Counted from the stretch's first letter, positions 24,560-37,650 are shown. The stretch is DNA of 64,000 bases from Phallusia fumigata (GCA_008931825.1 QXVZ01022462.1:10635-74634), one strand, 5' to 3'. Numbers and translations: made by a program. The notes: generated from the sequence alone by a model not told the origin.

Positions 24560-25391
24560 CTGCCTACAGCGCCTGTAGGCAACATTCGAGATACGAGTTA
24601 TAAAGGTGTTACGCAACAGTACATTTAAATTTTGTAAATCCTGATGGGCCCACGTCAAAAACAGTCCAGGACTTTCTTCAGGATGATTGAAAAGGTATTG
24701 AAGCAACGATGAGCTTTGGAAATGTGTTTGGTAAGGCACGCAGTTCAGAGAATTTCAACTTTGGATTTGCCGTGGACTAGGTGTACAGTGTGCAGACCGC
24801 CAGCAAGCAACATTACATAACAACTAGCTTCAATTTAGGTTAACTTGAACAGTGGCGTTTGGCTAATATGTTGTCGATTTGTAACATATCTAACAGGCAC
24901 TTGTTTAATAGTCTTTGTTTATGCAGTCTTTAATAATATTTGTATAAATGAGAGCGTAGGTTAATGCCGTGCCACATTGTTCGTGTAAAAGGTGTATCGC
25001 ATTAGTTCGACGTTTTCTAAATATTGAAAGTGATGGTTGCGCTTTTATGACGGTTACACGTTGGTTGTTTCCCCTAGCCTAAAATCTATTTAACTTTATT
25101 AATTACTGCTAATATGCCCTCCCCCAGCGTTTCCTCACTTTGGGAAAATATGTTAAATCTTGTTGGCAAATTTGCTTTTAAATTTAAAGAAATAGGGATC
25201 AGGAATATAGGCATTTTGTAACAATAATAAAACCCCAGTATGTGCCGATATCTTGTGGTACTCTCAACTTCGAATACAATTATTATTTCCTCAATAAAAA
25301 ATCGGTCACGGTCAAGTGTTTTCGGGAGGTAAATCAGTAATGTAAAGTCTGAAATAAAGAAAAGAGCGTCAAGCTCCACTGCGCCAATCAT
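24560..25391 (-). other. Unassigned minus-strand open frames between HMCES and the exon cluster
   Basis: An intact ATG-initiated frame of 101 codons runs from 25391 to 25086. It has a hydrophobic start (FFISDFTLLIYL) and a second hydrophobic part (GFYYCYKMPIFLIPISL). A frame of about 60 codons at 24739-24554 contains a leucine-rich LLQYLFNHPEESPGLFLTWA segment. Both could be exons of a minus-strand gene, but splice borders are unclear and no family is recognised. They may equally be chance. Confidence 0.2.
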
Positions 25392-25821
25392 TTAACCTTT
25401 TGCTTTATTATATTTTTAAGTTAAACACGGACCGAAAAGAAATTAAGTCCTATAATTTATCTCAGGGATCTCATTAAAATTGGTTTATAAATCAAAAGTT
25501 CAGTAACTAAAAAAAAATTTAAATTTAAGGTGCATAGTGTAGAATTAATTCATGCTAACGATAACAAACCGATCACGAAGTTTAGCTTCTAAATTTCTTG
25601 TTTTTTTTTAAAGAAAGCAACTCCGCATGTTTCTTATAAATTAGGCTTCTAACACATAAACTTTAAATTTGCGTCACCAATCTCAAGTCATTTAGTTGGC
25701 TCCATAACAGGTTGATATCAATCATATCAATTGGTTTATTAAGGCTTACTGTTGTGAGCACACAGAACAACAGAAACTATGCATATATTTATTTATTCTG
25801 ATAGGGCTAAATATATGTAAA

Positions 25822-26550
25822 TTAAACCTTCTGTGTGGTGATCGTTGAGAAGAAAACCACCGCTGGAGGCAGTGATGTCCCACTCCGAATACACGTGTCA
25901 TCAGCATCAACTGCTGCAAAACATTTGGATTTATTAGACATCACGTATCACGTGGATAGGTCGATGACCCACAACGCGACAATGTAAGTAAAGCTCAGCA
26001 CTGCATTTTGCAGGTCCTCTTATCATTACAGGAAAATTCAATTAAACGTATTGATTCATGCAACGCATTTCCAACACATGAGATCCTATCTGTTATGTAC
26101 ACTTTGATCGACGTTTTCGTTAAGATCGACGAGAATTTTGTGGGGCTGTCATGTTGCCAGTTTGTTGACCACAATGCATTGCACGCCCAATGCGTTTGTG
26201 TAGTACACACAGCGCAACCCAAAGTTTATTGGATGTTTAGCTCGATAAACGGTGCCTAATTTGGGCACCTTGGATCAATGGATTGGGAAGTCAGTTTGTA
26301 CCAACGTTGTATAGCCTACGCGGTTGGTAATCCCGCAGAATAAAACATGTAATACCTCATAGTTTGGTCGGTTGTTTATTGAAAAAATGCCGCGCAGACA
26401 GGACTTGGCCGATTGATCCAAACTTCGTACCAAGCCATCCGAGTTGTCGCAAGTCCGCGTCGAAGCCCAAACAGCTTGATGATTTATTTTCATCAAACAA
26501 AGCCAATCTTTGATCAAATTCATCACCTCTTGTTTTCTTGCCGGAATGAG
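25822..26550 (-). other. Candidate exons of an unknown secreted gene (locus F)
   Basis: The best exon is 26550-26356 (65 codons, phase 0 to 0): a clean TTTGCAG acceptor, an amphipathic stretch (KQEVMNLIKDWLCLMKINHQ) with four cysteines over the exon, and a GAG|GTATTA donor. A terminal exon 25913-25822 follows, with the acceptor TTTTGCAG, SGTSLPPAVVFFSTI, then TAA. It resembles the last exon of the locus at 59785. What lies between (about 26260-25990) is open in more than one frame. One frame ends LHESIRLIEFS at a GTAATG donor in the right phase for the terminal exon. Another (VYRAKHPINFGLRCVYYTNA) joins in phase to the upstream exon but stops. The gene may therefore carry a frameshift, or I have the borders wrong. 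Function unknown. Confidence 0.4.
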
Positions 26551-28097
26551 CTGCAAATTACAATTTAAGTAAAGAAGATTGTTGCCAAACTGTAAAACGT
26601 TTTTAGGGGTTTCATTCGAAGAACGGACTTAACAGTTTGTTAACCAATTTGATGAAACAAAATAGTGAAATGGACATTAAGCAAACGTTTAATGGCATTT
26701 GCTTGGTCACATTTTCGTTTATACCATGACTGGTACGTAGCACGTTATATTTACGATCTAGCGTTCGGAGGTTTTCCCCAACCAGTCGCTGTCTGCCACC
26801 TGGCGTCGAGAGCCGCAGATTCCTGGTTTACTGTCTTTTCCGCAAAACGGCAAACCTTTAAATTCCAGAAACTTCCGCAGTAAGTCACCGCAGAATCACT
26901 GGCATTTCTCGCAAGCATGCTGGGGGCTAGTAGGTGTTTACGGTCAAGTATTGTAGAACGTTTTAGAGCTTAAAAACCTAAAAGCGTGGGTCCGCTTTAT
27001 CTGATCGTCTTGAGGCAGCTCGACGTGGTGCGGCCTTTCGGTGCTCCCCGCGCAGATTAAAATTTTTCCATGTTCCCCGGAGTTTTGTGTCGCGCAAAAT
27101 AAACAAAACTTGACCGATAAAACTTGCCCCAGGCAAATATTTTGAATTTAGTGTCTTTGTGGCAGTTTGCTCCGTAGTTTAGGAAATTAAAACACACAGT
27201 CGACAAACGTTTTGGGGATAACCCAAAACGATTAAATTACGCCGAAGTGAACTCGCTGTAAGAAATAACAAACTAAATTACTATAACAATTACTGTTCTG
27301 TGACGACAAGAGAAAAATTTAATTTGCGGCTTGTTTCAGTTAAAAACAGTAAAAATATAAATATAACACGTTTTGGTTGACAAAAAAAACTGTTTTGTCG
27401 ACAGTAAGATTTTTTAATGTAATAAAACTCTAGTCAACAGCAAATCGTTTTTAGAACAACAGTGTACTGGTCAATTAGCCTAAGTAATGACGTTTTAGCT
27501 AAATCTTAGTCGGTCAAAAAATCTAACTTAAAAATTAAAACAAACACTCAATGAAATTTTGGATACTTTAAATTTTTTACACATAGGGATACGCCCGCGC
27601 GCATTGTCAGTAAGCTTGTTTTTTGATCCGCTCGACGCCACACCGCTCCAAGGTTTATTGTAAGTCATTCACAAAAAAACGTTCCATCGTAACCATGAGA
27701 GTTGTAAAAACATTCTTTTCAACTCACAAAAAATAATTATACCTTGTGCCTTTCCAGCATTGATATGTCGCGCTCTTTCAGGTTTGCAAAAAAAGCGTAC
27801 GAGATCAAAGCCGCTAGAACTTTTTGCGATATTCCTGTAAAAGGCAAAAACCCTCTTTGTTGTGTATCTGTGTTTGCAATTGAAGCTAAAATCTTCAATT
27901 AGTGTTGCGTGAAATCAAAAAATCATTAAAATCATAAAACTGACAAAAAAATTCAAGGACATCTCTAATGCAAATGTTTACCAGTACTTTAAAGTAAGAG
28001 TACGCCAGACTTGCAAAAGAAGCAATACCAAATTAGAACCAATAATACCTTCCAATTTCTTTACATGGGTTTGAACAATATTGTTTTGCATGCTTAC

Positions 28098-28754
28098 CTG
28101 CACACGTCCTGTACAAACGCAGGTAGGCGACAAGTTTTTCATCAAACAGTTTGTCATTCATATCCACAGGTCCAACGTCCAAGTCACTCGAAACTGTTGC
28201 GTTGTAACTCCTGAACCAGGAACGCAGTGGCGTGGAAACTTAAAGGAACGTACCAAGTAACGTTTTGTTTGTTATTGGTTTGTTTAATATTCAATTCTTT
28301 TTGTCATATAATGCTGCACCAACGCACATTTCACGTTTTTGGCATTTCTGTGATTTACAGAAGTGACCTGTTCATTCCATTATCGCCCGTAAAAAAGTGA
28401 TAGTTATCCTTTAATCTGACCTCAAAAGTGTTCCTTGCACACTGTCCAGATTTGCCCGTTATATTTTTTAATTATCGCATGGGCCAATACAAACTAAACA
28501 GTTTGGGATATTCAGCCGCTTACCAAACATTACTTTTACCCAAAATTAAAGCACACTACAAATCAATTTTGTCAAATCAATATTAACTTGTGGATTGCCA
28601 ACTTTAAACTTTAAAGATAACTTGGTTTACTTGTGTAGTACTTTGCTGGATCGTGAATTCGGTTGAGGTGCACGGTATCTTTGTTGTTTTTCGACATTGT
28701 CTCGAGTTGCAGCAAATCATTTTGGTGAAGCCAACTAACGAGATTTTCCTGATC
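28098..28754 (-). other. Two candidate exons of an unknown minus-strand gene
   Basis: Exon 28754-28631 has a TTTTTTAAATACAG acceptor, reads DQENLVSWLHQNDLLQLETM in its first part, and ends at an AA|GTAAAC donor. Exon 28238-28098 has a CCTTTAAG acceptor, contains an NAT glycosylation site and LFDEKLVAYLRLYRTC, and ends at a strong CAG|GTAAGC donor. Both look protein-like and helical. They lie upstream (in minus sense) of the exons at 26.5-25.8 kb and could belong to the same gene. No family is recognised, and the first exon is also open in other frames. Confidence 0.35.
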
Positions 28755-30035
28755 CTGTATTTAAAAAACATTCTTGAAAATGCGCCAAGATTACCCACAG
28801 CAAAGTTGAATTTAAAAGTAGCTGCGATTGTGCACTTTTTTCTTTAAAATTGTGCGAAAGTTTTGACAAAGACTATGGAGTGGGTAATAATTAAAATAAG
28901 AATTTACGAACACTTATCGTATCGCTTTCAGTTCGGCTACTAACGCAGCACGTAGATTTGGAAAAAAATTCCACCAAAATAAAAACAATTCCGTGACCAA
29001 CTTAACAAAACCAAATTCAAAATGCTTGAAATTCCTGTAACAGTATTACCAATTCGGTCTATTATTGGGAAAAAGCAACCGAAAGACATGTTTTGCGTAC
29101 AATGTTACAACGTACCACGAGCGGTTTGGGCTGGTACCTTTTGTCATTTTTTTCCACCGCATTGCATCTGCAGCAAAACAACAACGTTTTTATCTTTTCT
29201 TGAATTACCTTGATTTTCAGAAGGTGTAATTTATTTTGTTTTTTAATTTTCGATTAAAACGCGCGTAGTTATTGCCTACTTCTTTTAAGCACCAACAATA
29301 TTTTTCACAAACTTAAAAAAATATTTTTTTTCTAAAAAAATCTTACCTTTTTTGCTAGGGAGTCACTTTGTAACAACTAAAACCTCCAACGTTTCCAATT
29401 TAAAATACACAAAATGGCGACAATAATACCACAACTGAATTGTTTTGCTGTTTGAAGCAAAATCGTGTACAATTTTGCAGTGCTGCAAAAATTTAATGGT
29501 TATTTAAAGATCTTAACCCGGTCCTGTGTTAACTTGTTTGAAAAACGTTAAAAAGGAATATTAACATAACATTATAATTAATTACATCCACATTTAAGGT
29601 TGTATTCTACAGGTTTTTTCTTTCAAAAGTTAATTGTTATTCCAGCAAAAGCAATGATAAAGGGTCTCTTTCGATTTTTCGTAAGTTGTTTTTCCAAAAA
29701 AAAATAAATAAGGTCGCCAGGTACTTTGAAATCAGTGTAACCTAATTTATGTTTGTTTATTTTGTTTCTTATTTCACATGTTTGTATGAAGGTTTATTGT
29801 TTTTTAAACACATCTTTGTTTGTACCAAAAATGCAAATTTGACTTCAACGAGGGTTAACGATCAAAAGTTGCTTTTTATACGATATACATCATTGACACA
29901 TTGAGTTGGTTTAGCCGTTATAGTTTTGACTTATTGTGACAGTCGATGGTGTATAATGGAATTAAAATCTTGCAAAAACACCAACAAATAACAAAGCAAT
30001 ACAAAAGTTACTTAATATTATTCCAATAAAAAATA

Positions 30036-30250
30036 TTATTCCAACAATATGTAAGCGCGGGCTTCAACTTGACGATTCCGAACCTCAACGGGCGTAGTTT
30101 TCGTGTAAACTTCGTCACGAAACGCTACTACAGGCAATTTGGTTTGGCGCCAGCACCGCAAACATAAACTGCCCCTGTATTCGGTTAAATCGCTGTTGGC
30201 AACTTGCTTACTGGCCAGCTCATGCGACACGACACCTCGGTTTGACGATT
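30036..30250 (-). other. Candidate terminal exon, unknown gene
   Basis: After a TTGTGTAG acceptor, one frame runs 70 codons to TAA at 30036-30038. It has LCLRCWRQTKLPVVAFRDEV and a charged end (VEVRNRQVEARAYILLE). The composition is protein-like and the base composition is less AT-rich than the flanks, but upstream exons and family are not identified. Confidence 0.3.
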
Positions 30251-30322
30251 CTACACAACAAGTTAAATCAGAATAAAAAATTAAAAAAAATGGACATGCT
30301 CTCTTGTGCGGCTAAACCTTGT

Positions 30323-31862
30323 CTAATCACTGGTTTCCGTGGAAGATCTTTGACTAAAAATTTTACTGCTCCAGTGATTTGTATTTTTTTGGAAAACTAT
30401 GTCGCTGAATTGTAAAACAAGTGTTGGTGAACTGCGAAGCACAAATTACTAGTTTTCGTGACAAAAAACGGCATCCAAAGCCTCGCTTCCGAATTTATTA
30501 GCACAGTCTTTTACTTTATGGACCATTTCATACGTTGGAAATAGTCACGTAGTTTTATCTGATCTTTGTGCAGAAATAAGCATTTCTTGCAAAAAACTTT
30601 TACCAAGTACACCACGATTGCCCTGAAATACCGTCAGCGTTCAAGTCACCAATAATTTCGCAACGTAGTTCGTTCTGCCATTTTGTTTCTCTAAAAAAAA
30701 TTAAGCCAAGCACATGCTAAGTATTTATATTTGGTTACTTTTAAACTTTCACCAATTATTTTCCTGATTTTCTTACGAAATATTTTAGAAACACAAAGTA
30801 CAGACTTGAAAATTAGCTTAATTAAAACATAACCACAAGAGAGCTTGTAATTAGTGAATATATTGTAATGCAAATGTTTCAACAATCGTTGTTGTCGTCA
30901 TAAGTGCATAATGACAAGAAACTTAAACGTGCGTTATATACACTAACGAGAAGAAAAGGAAACATGACGCGATCAGTGATGTCATAAAGTAATGCAACGG
31001 AAGTAAGACAAACAAGGTGCGTGCGGCTAATTGTTGAAAGGTTTGCATTATAATATAGGCGCCATTGCAGTTTAGTTTTTAATTAAACGAAGTATTTGTA
31101 TTTGGTGACTTAAAAAGCCTGAAGGCACAAGATAGACAAGTTTGTGGTTGTTTATAAGTTTTACCTGTGTTCTTGATTTGTGATAAATAAAGCATTATTC
31201 ACATTAAAACTGTCCAAGTTCACTAAATACTACTTTTTGTTTTCATGATGTTTTAATGAATTAAATCAACACACCTCTTTACGTAGCATAGAAAACCCCA
31301 CTGTAGCGATACCCAGGGTGGGGAACATGCTTGCTAATATTGTACCCTTCTGCTAAGTACACCTACATATTAAGGGGGCAATTCCAAAATTGAGTTATTA
31401 CCTGTACATTGTTTTTTTATGCGTCTTAGTGAATGTGTTTTATGTCAATGCCCGTGATACATATTTAGTATACATACATTAAACTTGCTTGTGTGTGTAT
31501 CTACGTATATTTGACACACAGGGTATTTCCCATGACCCCACACTCGCCTGTCTTCGTCAACTAACTGGGGGCGTGGGGGGTTGACACGAAAAGGAAAACC
31601 AAAGCGGGCCATGACCCAAAATCAGTTGGGAACCACTGGTCTAGAATATTGATAAGAAGGTATCATTTTTATGGCTCTCTACCTTACATATACTTCCTTT
31701 ATCTTGTAAATTTTTATGATTTTTAAATTTTTCGTGATACTTTGTACCAGCCACACCGTATTCCAAAAGCAATCCAAACAAACAAAAGAATTCAAACAAG
31801 TAAACCCACAAGGTAGAAATGTTATGGTCGCAGAAAAACAACAGTTTTTGAACAGTGTACAA
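30323..31862 (-). other. Candidate member of the gene A family (locus G), exons partly identified
   Basis: At 31862-31670 a minus-strand frame has a hydrophobic segment (LWVYLFEFFCLFGLLL) followed by VAGT and basic residues, like the signal-anchor exon of gene A. Exon 30690-30604 starts ETKW and exon 30431-30323 contains TLVLQFSDIVFQ and ends in TAG. They resemble gene A exon 6 (NETKWHC) and exon 7 (TILQRIVHLLQ) and are phase-compatible with each other. The middle exons (4 and 5 of gene A) are not found, so this may be a partial or degenerate copy. The resemblance is short and could be coincidental. Confidence 0.3.
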
Positions 31863-32140
31863 TGTTAATGGTTTGTGAGCATCTTATGTGGTCAAAAGAC
31901 GATACTTACCCAAAGATTTTTTACGTTTTGACAAGCGCTGTTGTTATTAGAAAATGTAAAAAAAAAATTGTATTAAGACTATTTCAAACGTGAATTGTGT
32001 GCCTAAATCTAATGTTGTTCTTGACACCTAAGAAGTTCTTTTTTACTAAATAGCGTAAATTAGGAATCTTTTTTGTTTTGGTTTAAGTCTAGCAATCATT
32101 TACTCAACGTAAGAAGTCGAATCAGCTTGGGGCCCTAACC
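31863..32140. other. Intergenic, nothing recognised
   Basis: AT-rich with no supported gene. Confidence 0.4.
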
Positions 32141-32367
32141 TAGTGGTTCCCAGCCTTTTTTGTTTTGCAGCATCCTTTGCTAAAACGTATGAATTGGCTT
32201 ACAATTGCAAAAAGAACAATATAAAGTAAACTATCATTTTGTAATTTATTTATAAGGTATAATCAGTCTGTAGGGAAAGCATGGTTCACCGTTATACGTG
32301 GTAACATTTGGGTCGAGATCGAGGCAGCCCTGAGCCTTGCAAACTGCACCCCGGTTGGGAACCCCCA
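32141..32367. mobile_element. hAT-type MITE (227 bp) with 8-bp target duplication
   Basis: Ends TAGTGGTTCCCAGCC and reverse-complement TGGGGGTTCCCAACC are imperfect inverted repeats. The same 8 bases, CCCTAACC, lie on both sides (32133-32140 and 32368-32375). It is nonautonomous. The end sequence is of the common hAT TAGTGGTTCCCAA type. Confidence 0.88.
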
Positions 32368-32375
32368 CCCTAACC

Positions 32376-34475
32376 TGTAAACCTGTTGGAGCAGGTCAAA
32401 GGTGCATTAGTGCAGAAATCGTCCTGAACCACGAGTGCTTAATACAGACGATTCCAGTTTCGGATAAACTATAATAGGGCTGAAGCTTGCAGCACACTCA
32501 AATCAGTCTGTGTATTTCTTATTGCGAGTAAAAAAATCGATTTCGCCAAAGAAATGGCATCATCAGTTCTTATTCAAATAGAATCAGATAATAAGCAGAT
32601 AATAATCCGAAGCCGCGTAGTTGGTTTGATACTAAACCCAAACCTGTTTTGTAAGGATTTCAAAGTGAATTTGAAAAAAAATGTTGACCAGGGAATGTTA
32701 AAACGTATTTTATTTGCAAAAATGTGAGCTGTTAGGCCAAATAACCTGCTTTGTTTACGCACAGATAGACAAAAAAACTGTGTACAAAAATATTGATCAA
32801 GATTGGGCTAATTGTTTCAAATCTATTAATTTTATGTTGCATTGTACTGATACTAACGCTCAAAATAAAAATATGTCTAAATGACGTTTTTATGACAATG
32901 ACGTATTTTGACGTTTAATAATTGGAAAAAAGCAACCTATGGTGGCAACCTATGGTTCCAAATGTTTGACCGGAAATTTTGATTTACAGGGACTCATACA
33001 AAACAAAACAGAAAAACGTTTTTAAATGTTATAGATTAAACATAAAATGCCCCGTGATTAGTTTAAAAAAGTACCTTACAGCCGTATTTGATCAGCATTA
33101 AAATGAGAATAAACACGAATTTTTCAGCACAAGAATCTAAAAGCAAAAATTGACAAAGTAAGAAGTTTTGGTATTGTTGTCCAAAACCTTATGGAGCGTG
33201 GCGTTTGTGTTGTATTTTGACATGTTACTCTCAAGCAAAAATGTGCGCTTTTTTGATTCGCTACAGGTAACCTGCTCAGTGTAACTTGATGCGGCGCACC
33301 TAACAACATCGAAAAAATGAAAAAAGGGGCTGCTTCTGTGTGTGATTGGACGCTGCTCGACCGCCGATATCCTTCAAACTGATTTCAGAAGGAAACTCAG
33401 GTTCACTGCATCTGGGGTAATCCTTGAGCAAAGCTTCGTATAACAAATGTGTAGAAACTTTTATATGTAGAAATTCAAATATACCGCTTAAATTGTCCAC
33501 ATCCACATTTTATTATCAGACCCCAAACTTTGGCGACTTCAATACAAATCTCCATAGTTGCTTTAAAATTGCCAAAATAACAGATTTATTATTTGACTTT
33601 GCGAGAAATGTTGAAATGTTTTTAAATATTGTTTGTGTTTTTTTGCAACCCCGTTTCTGAATTTAACAAAACCCAGCCTTATAAACAAGAACAAAAGTCG
33701 TCCTTTTCAGGTACCTGAAAAAACTGGCATGTTGTATCTTTTCTTAGTATCTTTTCAATACTACATTTTATTAAAGAAATCGTTTTTTTGTTTAAGCCAA
33801 CCAACATATTCCTTTTCAAAAAATTTGGATAAAGTTTCGTGAACCGCATACATATTTAAGACAAGTATGGTTCAACCATAAAAGAATAAATGTCGATAGA
33901 TCCCATTTATTCGTTTTTTCCCACGATTTCCGGCTTTACCTTGTATACACACTTAAATGTTTTTCGGATCGAAAAATAAGTGACTTTCTGCACACATTAG
34001 TTTTTTTAAGCAAGTTTAGATTATTTTTGGTCAGATTCAACTGATGAAGCTGACATTCCTTCTGGTGGTTAGCAGAAGAGTAAAAGTTGTACGCTGTAAC
34101 GTAAGACCAAAACAATGACGGTAAACTGCGGTACTTGCCTGTTTGACTTCAAACGGTGCTCAAAGACTGTAGAGTTGGGTTGACATTGCCGGGGGCAAAG
34201 CACAAGGTATGAACTTTTAAAGCATTTGTTCGCAGGTGTGGTCATAAAATCAACTCCTTTGGTTTTACAGTTGTTGCGTTTTCCTCTCTCGTCGCACTTT
34301 TAGCACGTGTTTGCCTTGTCACATTCATACAAGACATTCAACATTAAATGACATGGCACTAAATAACTTTGGGAATATCGCAGCATTTTCGATTTCCATT
34401 ACATTAATATTTTAATTTACCCACCTCCCCCCCACAAACCCCCGCGCACGGCGTCACTATGTTAAATTTTCAAAC
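32376..34475. other. Gene-poor stretch
   Basis: No exon is supported. Open frames at 32574-33842 on both strands are short, AT-rich and without conserved motifs or convincing splice borders. Confidence 0.4.
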
Positions 34476-34479
34476 GTGA

Positions 34480-36540
34480 CGAACGAAGGAGCTGAAATAT
34501 CATAGTTGGATTTGGCGGTTTAAACAAGCATTAAAACGAAAAATCGTGTCCTAACGGTTTGCACAACGCCATCTTTATCTCTTTTTATTCGGCAAATAGG
34601 AGCAAGCACATTGGCTGACACGCACAAACTGTGGTGGAATCACTGTCAACCTTTGTGCCGCATCTGATTGAGTTAAACTCTAGGTTAAATAGCCAAGGGA
34701 GTTTGTCGGTGTTGATTGTTCTATGATAACCATTCACGACAAACGACATTCCTTTTTGTTGAATATTTTAGCATGTAAAAGTCAGTGAACTTACATCAAA
34801 ATTTATATTTTGCTTGAGCGGTGTTTTTATTCCATTTTGTTGGAACCATGTAATAGATTGGTAAAAACTAATAAGCTTTTTCGAAACCGAGACAGAATAA
34901 ACAACGATAAACGGATTTTAAAACTGACAGCACGATAGACATCTTACCTTGTTGTCACAACAGTACTTAAAGGCAAATTAAAAAAGAGTTCAAGTGGGGG
35001 TGTCGCGTTTTTGCCCTGGTAGGTCAATGCCCATTTTCCATTGCCGCAACTAATTTGTAATTCTTTGCGAACTCTCGGATTTCAACAATTAAATGTTTCT
35101 TTTTACTGCCTATAGTGTCGTTCTGTATTGGAAATTGATTTTAAGTACTTGATGACACTTTTTTTGCAATATTTTTTTTATTATTAAAATGTACCCCTAA
35201 ACCGTTTTGTCTATTTTAATGCCTCATCCACGTCACTCGTAAAAAACGCAATAAATTAAATTGTAGTGTTTTTTAAGTTCCCTTTGTTACTTTTTATAGC
35301 AAGAAGCGCTTAAATCATTTATGCATTTTACAGCTGCACAGCAACATTGCCACATTCGTGAATGTGCGCGCGAAATCACTGCACGGAAAACTTCGCCACT
35401 GCCGATCACGCGTTCATCACGTGCACAACGTTGTCTGACTCGTCATTGGAAGTGGCGACAGTAGTTTTGGAAATAACACCAAATACGTAAGTACGAGTGA
35501 CCAGCAATCTGTACATTTTGATGATTACGCATATCTACGTAGACCGCACCGAAAAGGGTAATTTGCCATGTATTTTGACTACTAGCCAAGATTTGAACAT
35601 GCAGATTCTTGCCATTTGTTTACCCCCGCCGGAACCCCGGAGCCCCTTTATTAAAAAATGGATTTTCTGTTTCAGTTTCCCCACAGGATCACGTACTTCA
35701 CTCCTATCAAGTTTGCAAGTAGAACAAGGGACTGTTAACGAAGTGTGACACAACAATGGCCTGCAGCCAATCCTGCGGACAGGGTCTGTTAACTGCTCAT
35801 CTATCTCACGGAGATGTCTGGCGTGGAAGTATAGACAGCAAAACCTGCTGTTTTTCTGTGAAAGAAGCGTCTGCCGATAACGGTTTTGGAAAAGGCTTTG
35901 TAACCAAAATTTAAATAAGCCTAGCATAAAAGAAAAAGAGAAGTCATATAACGTAAGAACGTGTTTGTATTATTCCCTGTTGCTTTTAAGTTGGGTCTTG
36001 GATTCGCGTGTAATATTTTTTTGAATGCAATATGAAATCGTAAGTGCATGCATGTTTTTGTAATAAGGGTAAGAATGTAAAAACATGGGACTTTTCCTTG
36101 CCCGCGGACCCAACTTCGGTGATCCTTAAACATACTGGTTAGTCCCAGTCGTAAAACTGACCGTTTACCTGATGCTGGCTAAATCAAATCAGTCACTAAA
36201 AAAAATTACTGGAAAATTGTAATTCATAAATTGCTTCGACAAGAATTCGGTAACTATCAGACGGGAGTAAATAACTGTATATTTTTCTATTATTGATTAA
36301 CTGATCAAGCTGTCGTGGCAGGTCGACAAAAGCTGGGAAAGCGGCAGGTCTCAGCTGGCTGAACTCTTTGGCTTAAACTGAACACTTTTGTGGAATAAAA
36401 CAATAAGTCAAACGAATAAGTAATAATCCAAATCATTTCTTGTATTTTATGTTTTTGTCACCGATAGAGGAACACAGCCGCGTACAGTCACACAAAACGG
36501 ACGATGGACATTCCAAAGTAAGAACATTACCCTGTAACGA
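34480..36540. repeat. Segmental duplication, copy 1 (partner 38960-40510)
   Basis: Many blocks recur in the same order at 38960-40510. Examples are GCATTAAAACGAAAAATCGTG (34529 and 39016), CATTGGCTGAC with TGTGGTGGAAT, the AAACTGACAGCA block followed by a minus-strand donor TCTTACCTTG, TTGCGGCAATGG-type sequence in minus sense, GGATTGGCTGCAGGCC in minus sense, and ACAAAACGGACGATGGA near the right end. Divergence is high in between, so the duplication is not recent. The duplicated unit carries a minus-strand signal-peptide gene and the 5' side of a plus-strand family copy. Confidence 0.75.
34965..36130 (-). pseudogene. Degenerate relative of the 40-kb signal-peptide gene (locus D)
   Basis: This aligns with the minus-strand exons at 40066-39722 and 39607-39445. 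The hydrophobic region equivalent to FLFYTAALSSFM reads FLRYMTSLFLLC here, then hits a TAG, and a further in-frame TAG follows after PDISVR. The downstream exon keeps its donor (ACAACAAG|GTAAG, at about 34955) and the TGCGGCAATGG core, with a one-base length difference from the other copy. It is a host-gene pseudogene by these criteria. Confidence 0.5.
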
Positions 36541-36633
36541 AATTTGTTCAGCGATAACATCCAAGAAGTAATCTTTTTTCTGGTTTGGATAAGGATTCAG
36601 TTTGATGGTAATGTTTTTACTTTTTTTGTAAAG

Positions 36634-37650
36634 CTGAAGTGCGACGAAGGCCATTCACAAACTCTGATCATGAAAATGTACCATGCATGCAACGAAGTTT
36701 GCCAAATTAGTATTTTACGGGTTCCCTGGTGAGTATGATGTATATTACGAAAGAATACGTGACGAAATCAAGAACATGTGATCGGAAAAATAGCCTCCAT
36801 CCCATGCACTTAAATAAGCCATCTAATTTGCATGTTCCGAAAGATGTCTTTTTTCTAGGACAGGTTAATTGGACACGTGTCTTTAGATGCCATCTATTGC
36901 CAAATATGTGCTCGTCGCAACAGTTTTTAGATGTGTTCTGTTTTGTTCGGTTACGGCTTGTCGAAAATGCCACCATAATTTAATTTTACCCATGTACCCC
37001 ACTTTCAGACCAACATACAATGAATCCTGGGTCAACATCACTACGGCATGCGAACATCTTCTATGTCCCCACGTTATCCAGTTTTGCTTGGTAAGAGCCG
37101 TGTTTAGCATGAACAGTGATCGGTTTGCTCACTGCCATTTTAGCGTACAAAAACCTCATAAAGATTTTGTTAAATTCAGCACAACGAAACAAAGTGGCAC
37201 TGAAACCTGCCGACTCTAAATCCCATCCGAGGAAACGACGCCCTAGCATTGGTAGGATGTCTTTATCAATGAATTTGCTTTAAATAAGTTCGCCTTCTGT
37301 TTTTGCGATAATTGCTATATCGTTTCAAGCGTAATAAACCATAATACTACCAAGCAGTGGTGTAGTGCTGCCGGGACGCTGCGCTTTGCCACCTCTACAA
37401 GCGAATGGTCAGGAAAGGGAGGAACAGGAAAAAGTACAGCTTTTGCACAGAGCTCCGGCATCTATAAAATTGCCCCTGCTGCCACAGGTCTAATTTTTTT
37501 ATGGTTTCACAGGTAGAAGTTGGACCAGTTTTGCAACGCATTGTTCAACTATTTCAGAAGCTATATCTCAAAAGCAACAACCCGCGTCTGCTTCGCAACA
37601 ACCCGCGTCTGCTTCCTCGGCGTCGTCACTTTCGCCATCTGCAACTCTAA
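36634..37650 (+). pseudogene. Paralogue of gene A on the plus strand (locus B), with stops
   Basis: Four exons match gene A exons 4-7 in sequence and, for 4-6, in exact length: 36634-36728 (95 nt, CDEGHSQTLIMKMYHACNEV), 37009-37090 (82 nt, NESWVNITTACEH, VIQFCL), 37180-37251 (72 nt, HNETKWH) and 37513-37650 (VEVGPVLQRIVQLFQKL, then an arginine-rich end RRRHFRHLQL). The splice sites are conserved. Two changes argue against function: the exon 4/5 junction makes TGA, and the Cys codon after ETKWH is TGA. An exon-3-like piece at about 36465-36548 is out of frame. The last exon holds a short internal duplication (NNPRLLRNNPRLL). It is probably a recently dead copy, or a variant with altered splicing. 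Confidence 0.6.

Noticed and set aside
25995-26259. Plus-strand 83-codon frame with many cysteines and a TAA
   Set aside because: It lies opposite candidate minus-strand exons, and its only nearby upstream plus-strand frame does not join in phase. It remains an alternative reading of the same DNA.
30950-31225. Possible solo LTR (TATA-like segment, AATAAA near the end)
   Set aside because: No matching target duplication or second copy in the window; the boundary dinucleotides alone are not enough.
31301-31645. hAT MITE ending GTTGGGAACCACTG
   Set aside because: Only the right end is convincing; the left candidate (CAGGGTGGGGAAC) is a poor match and no 8-bp duplication is seen.
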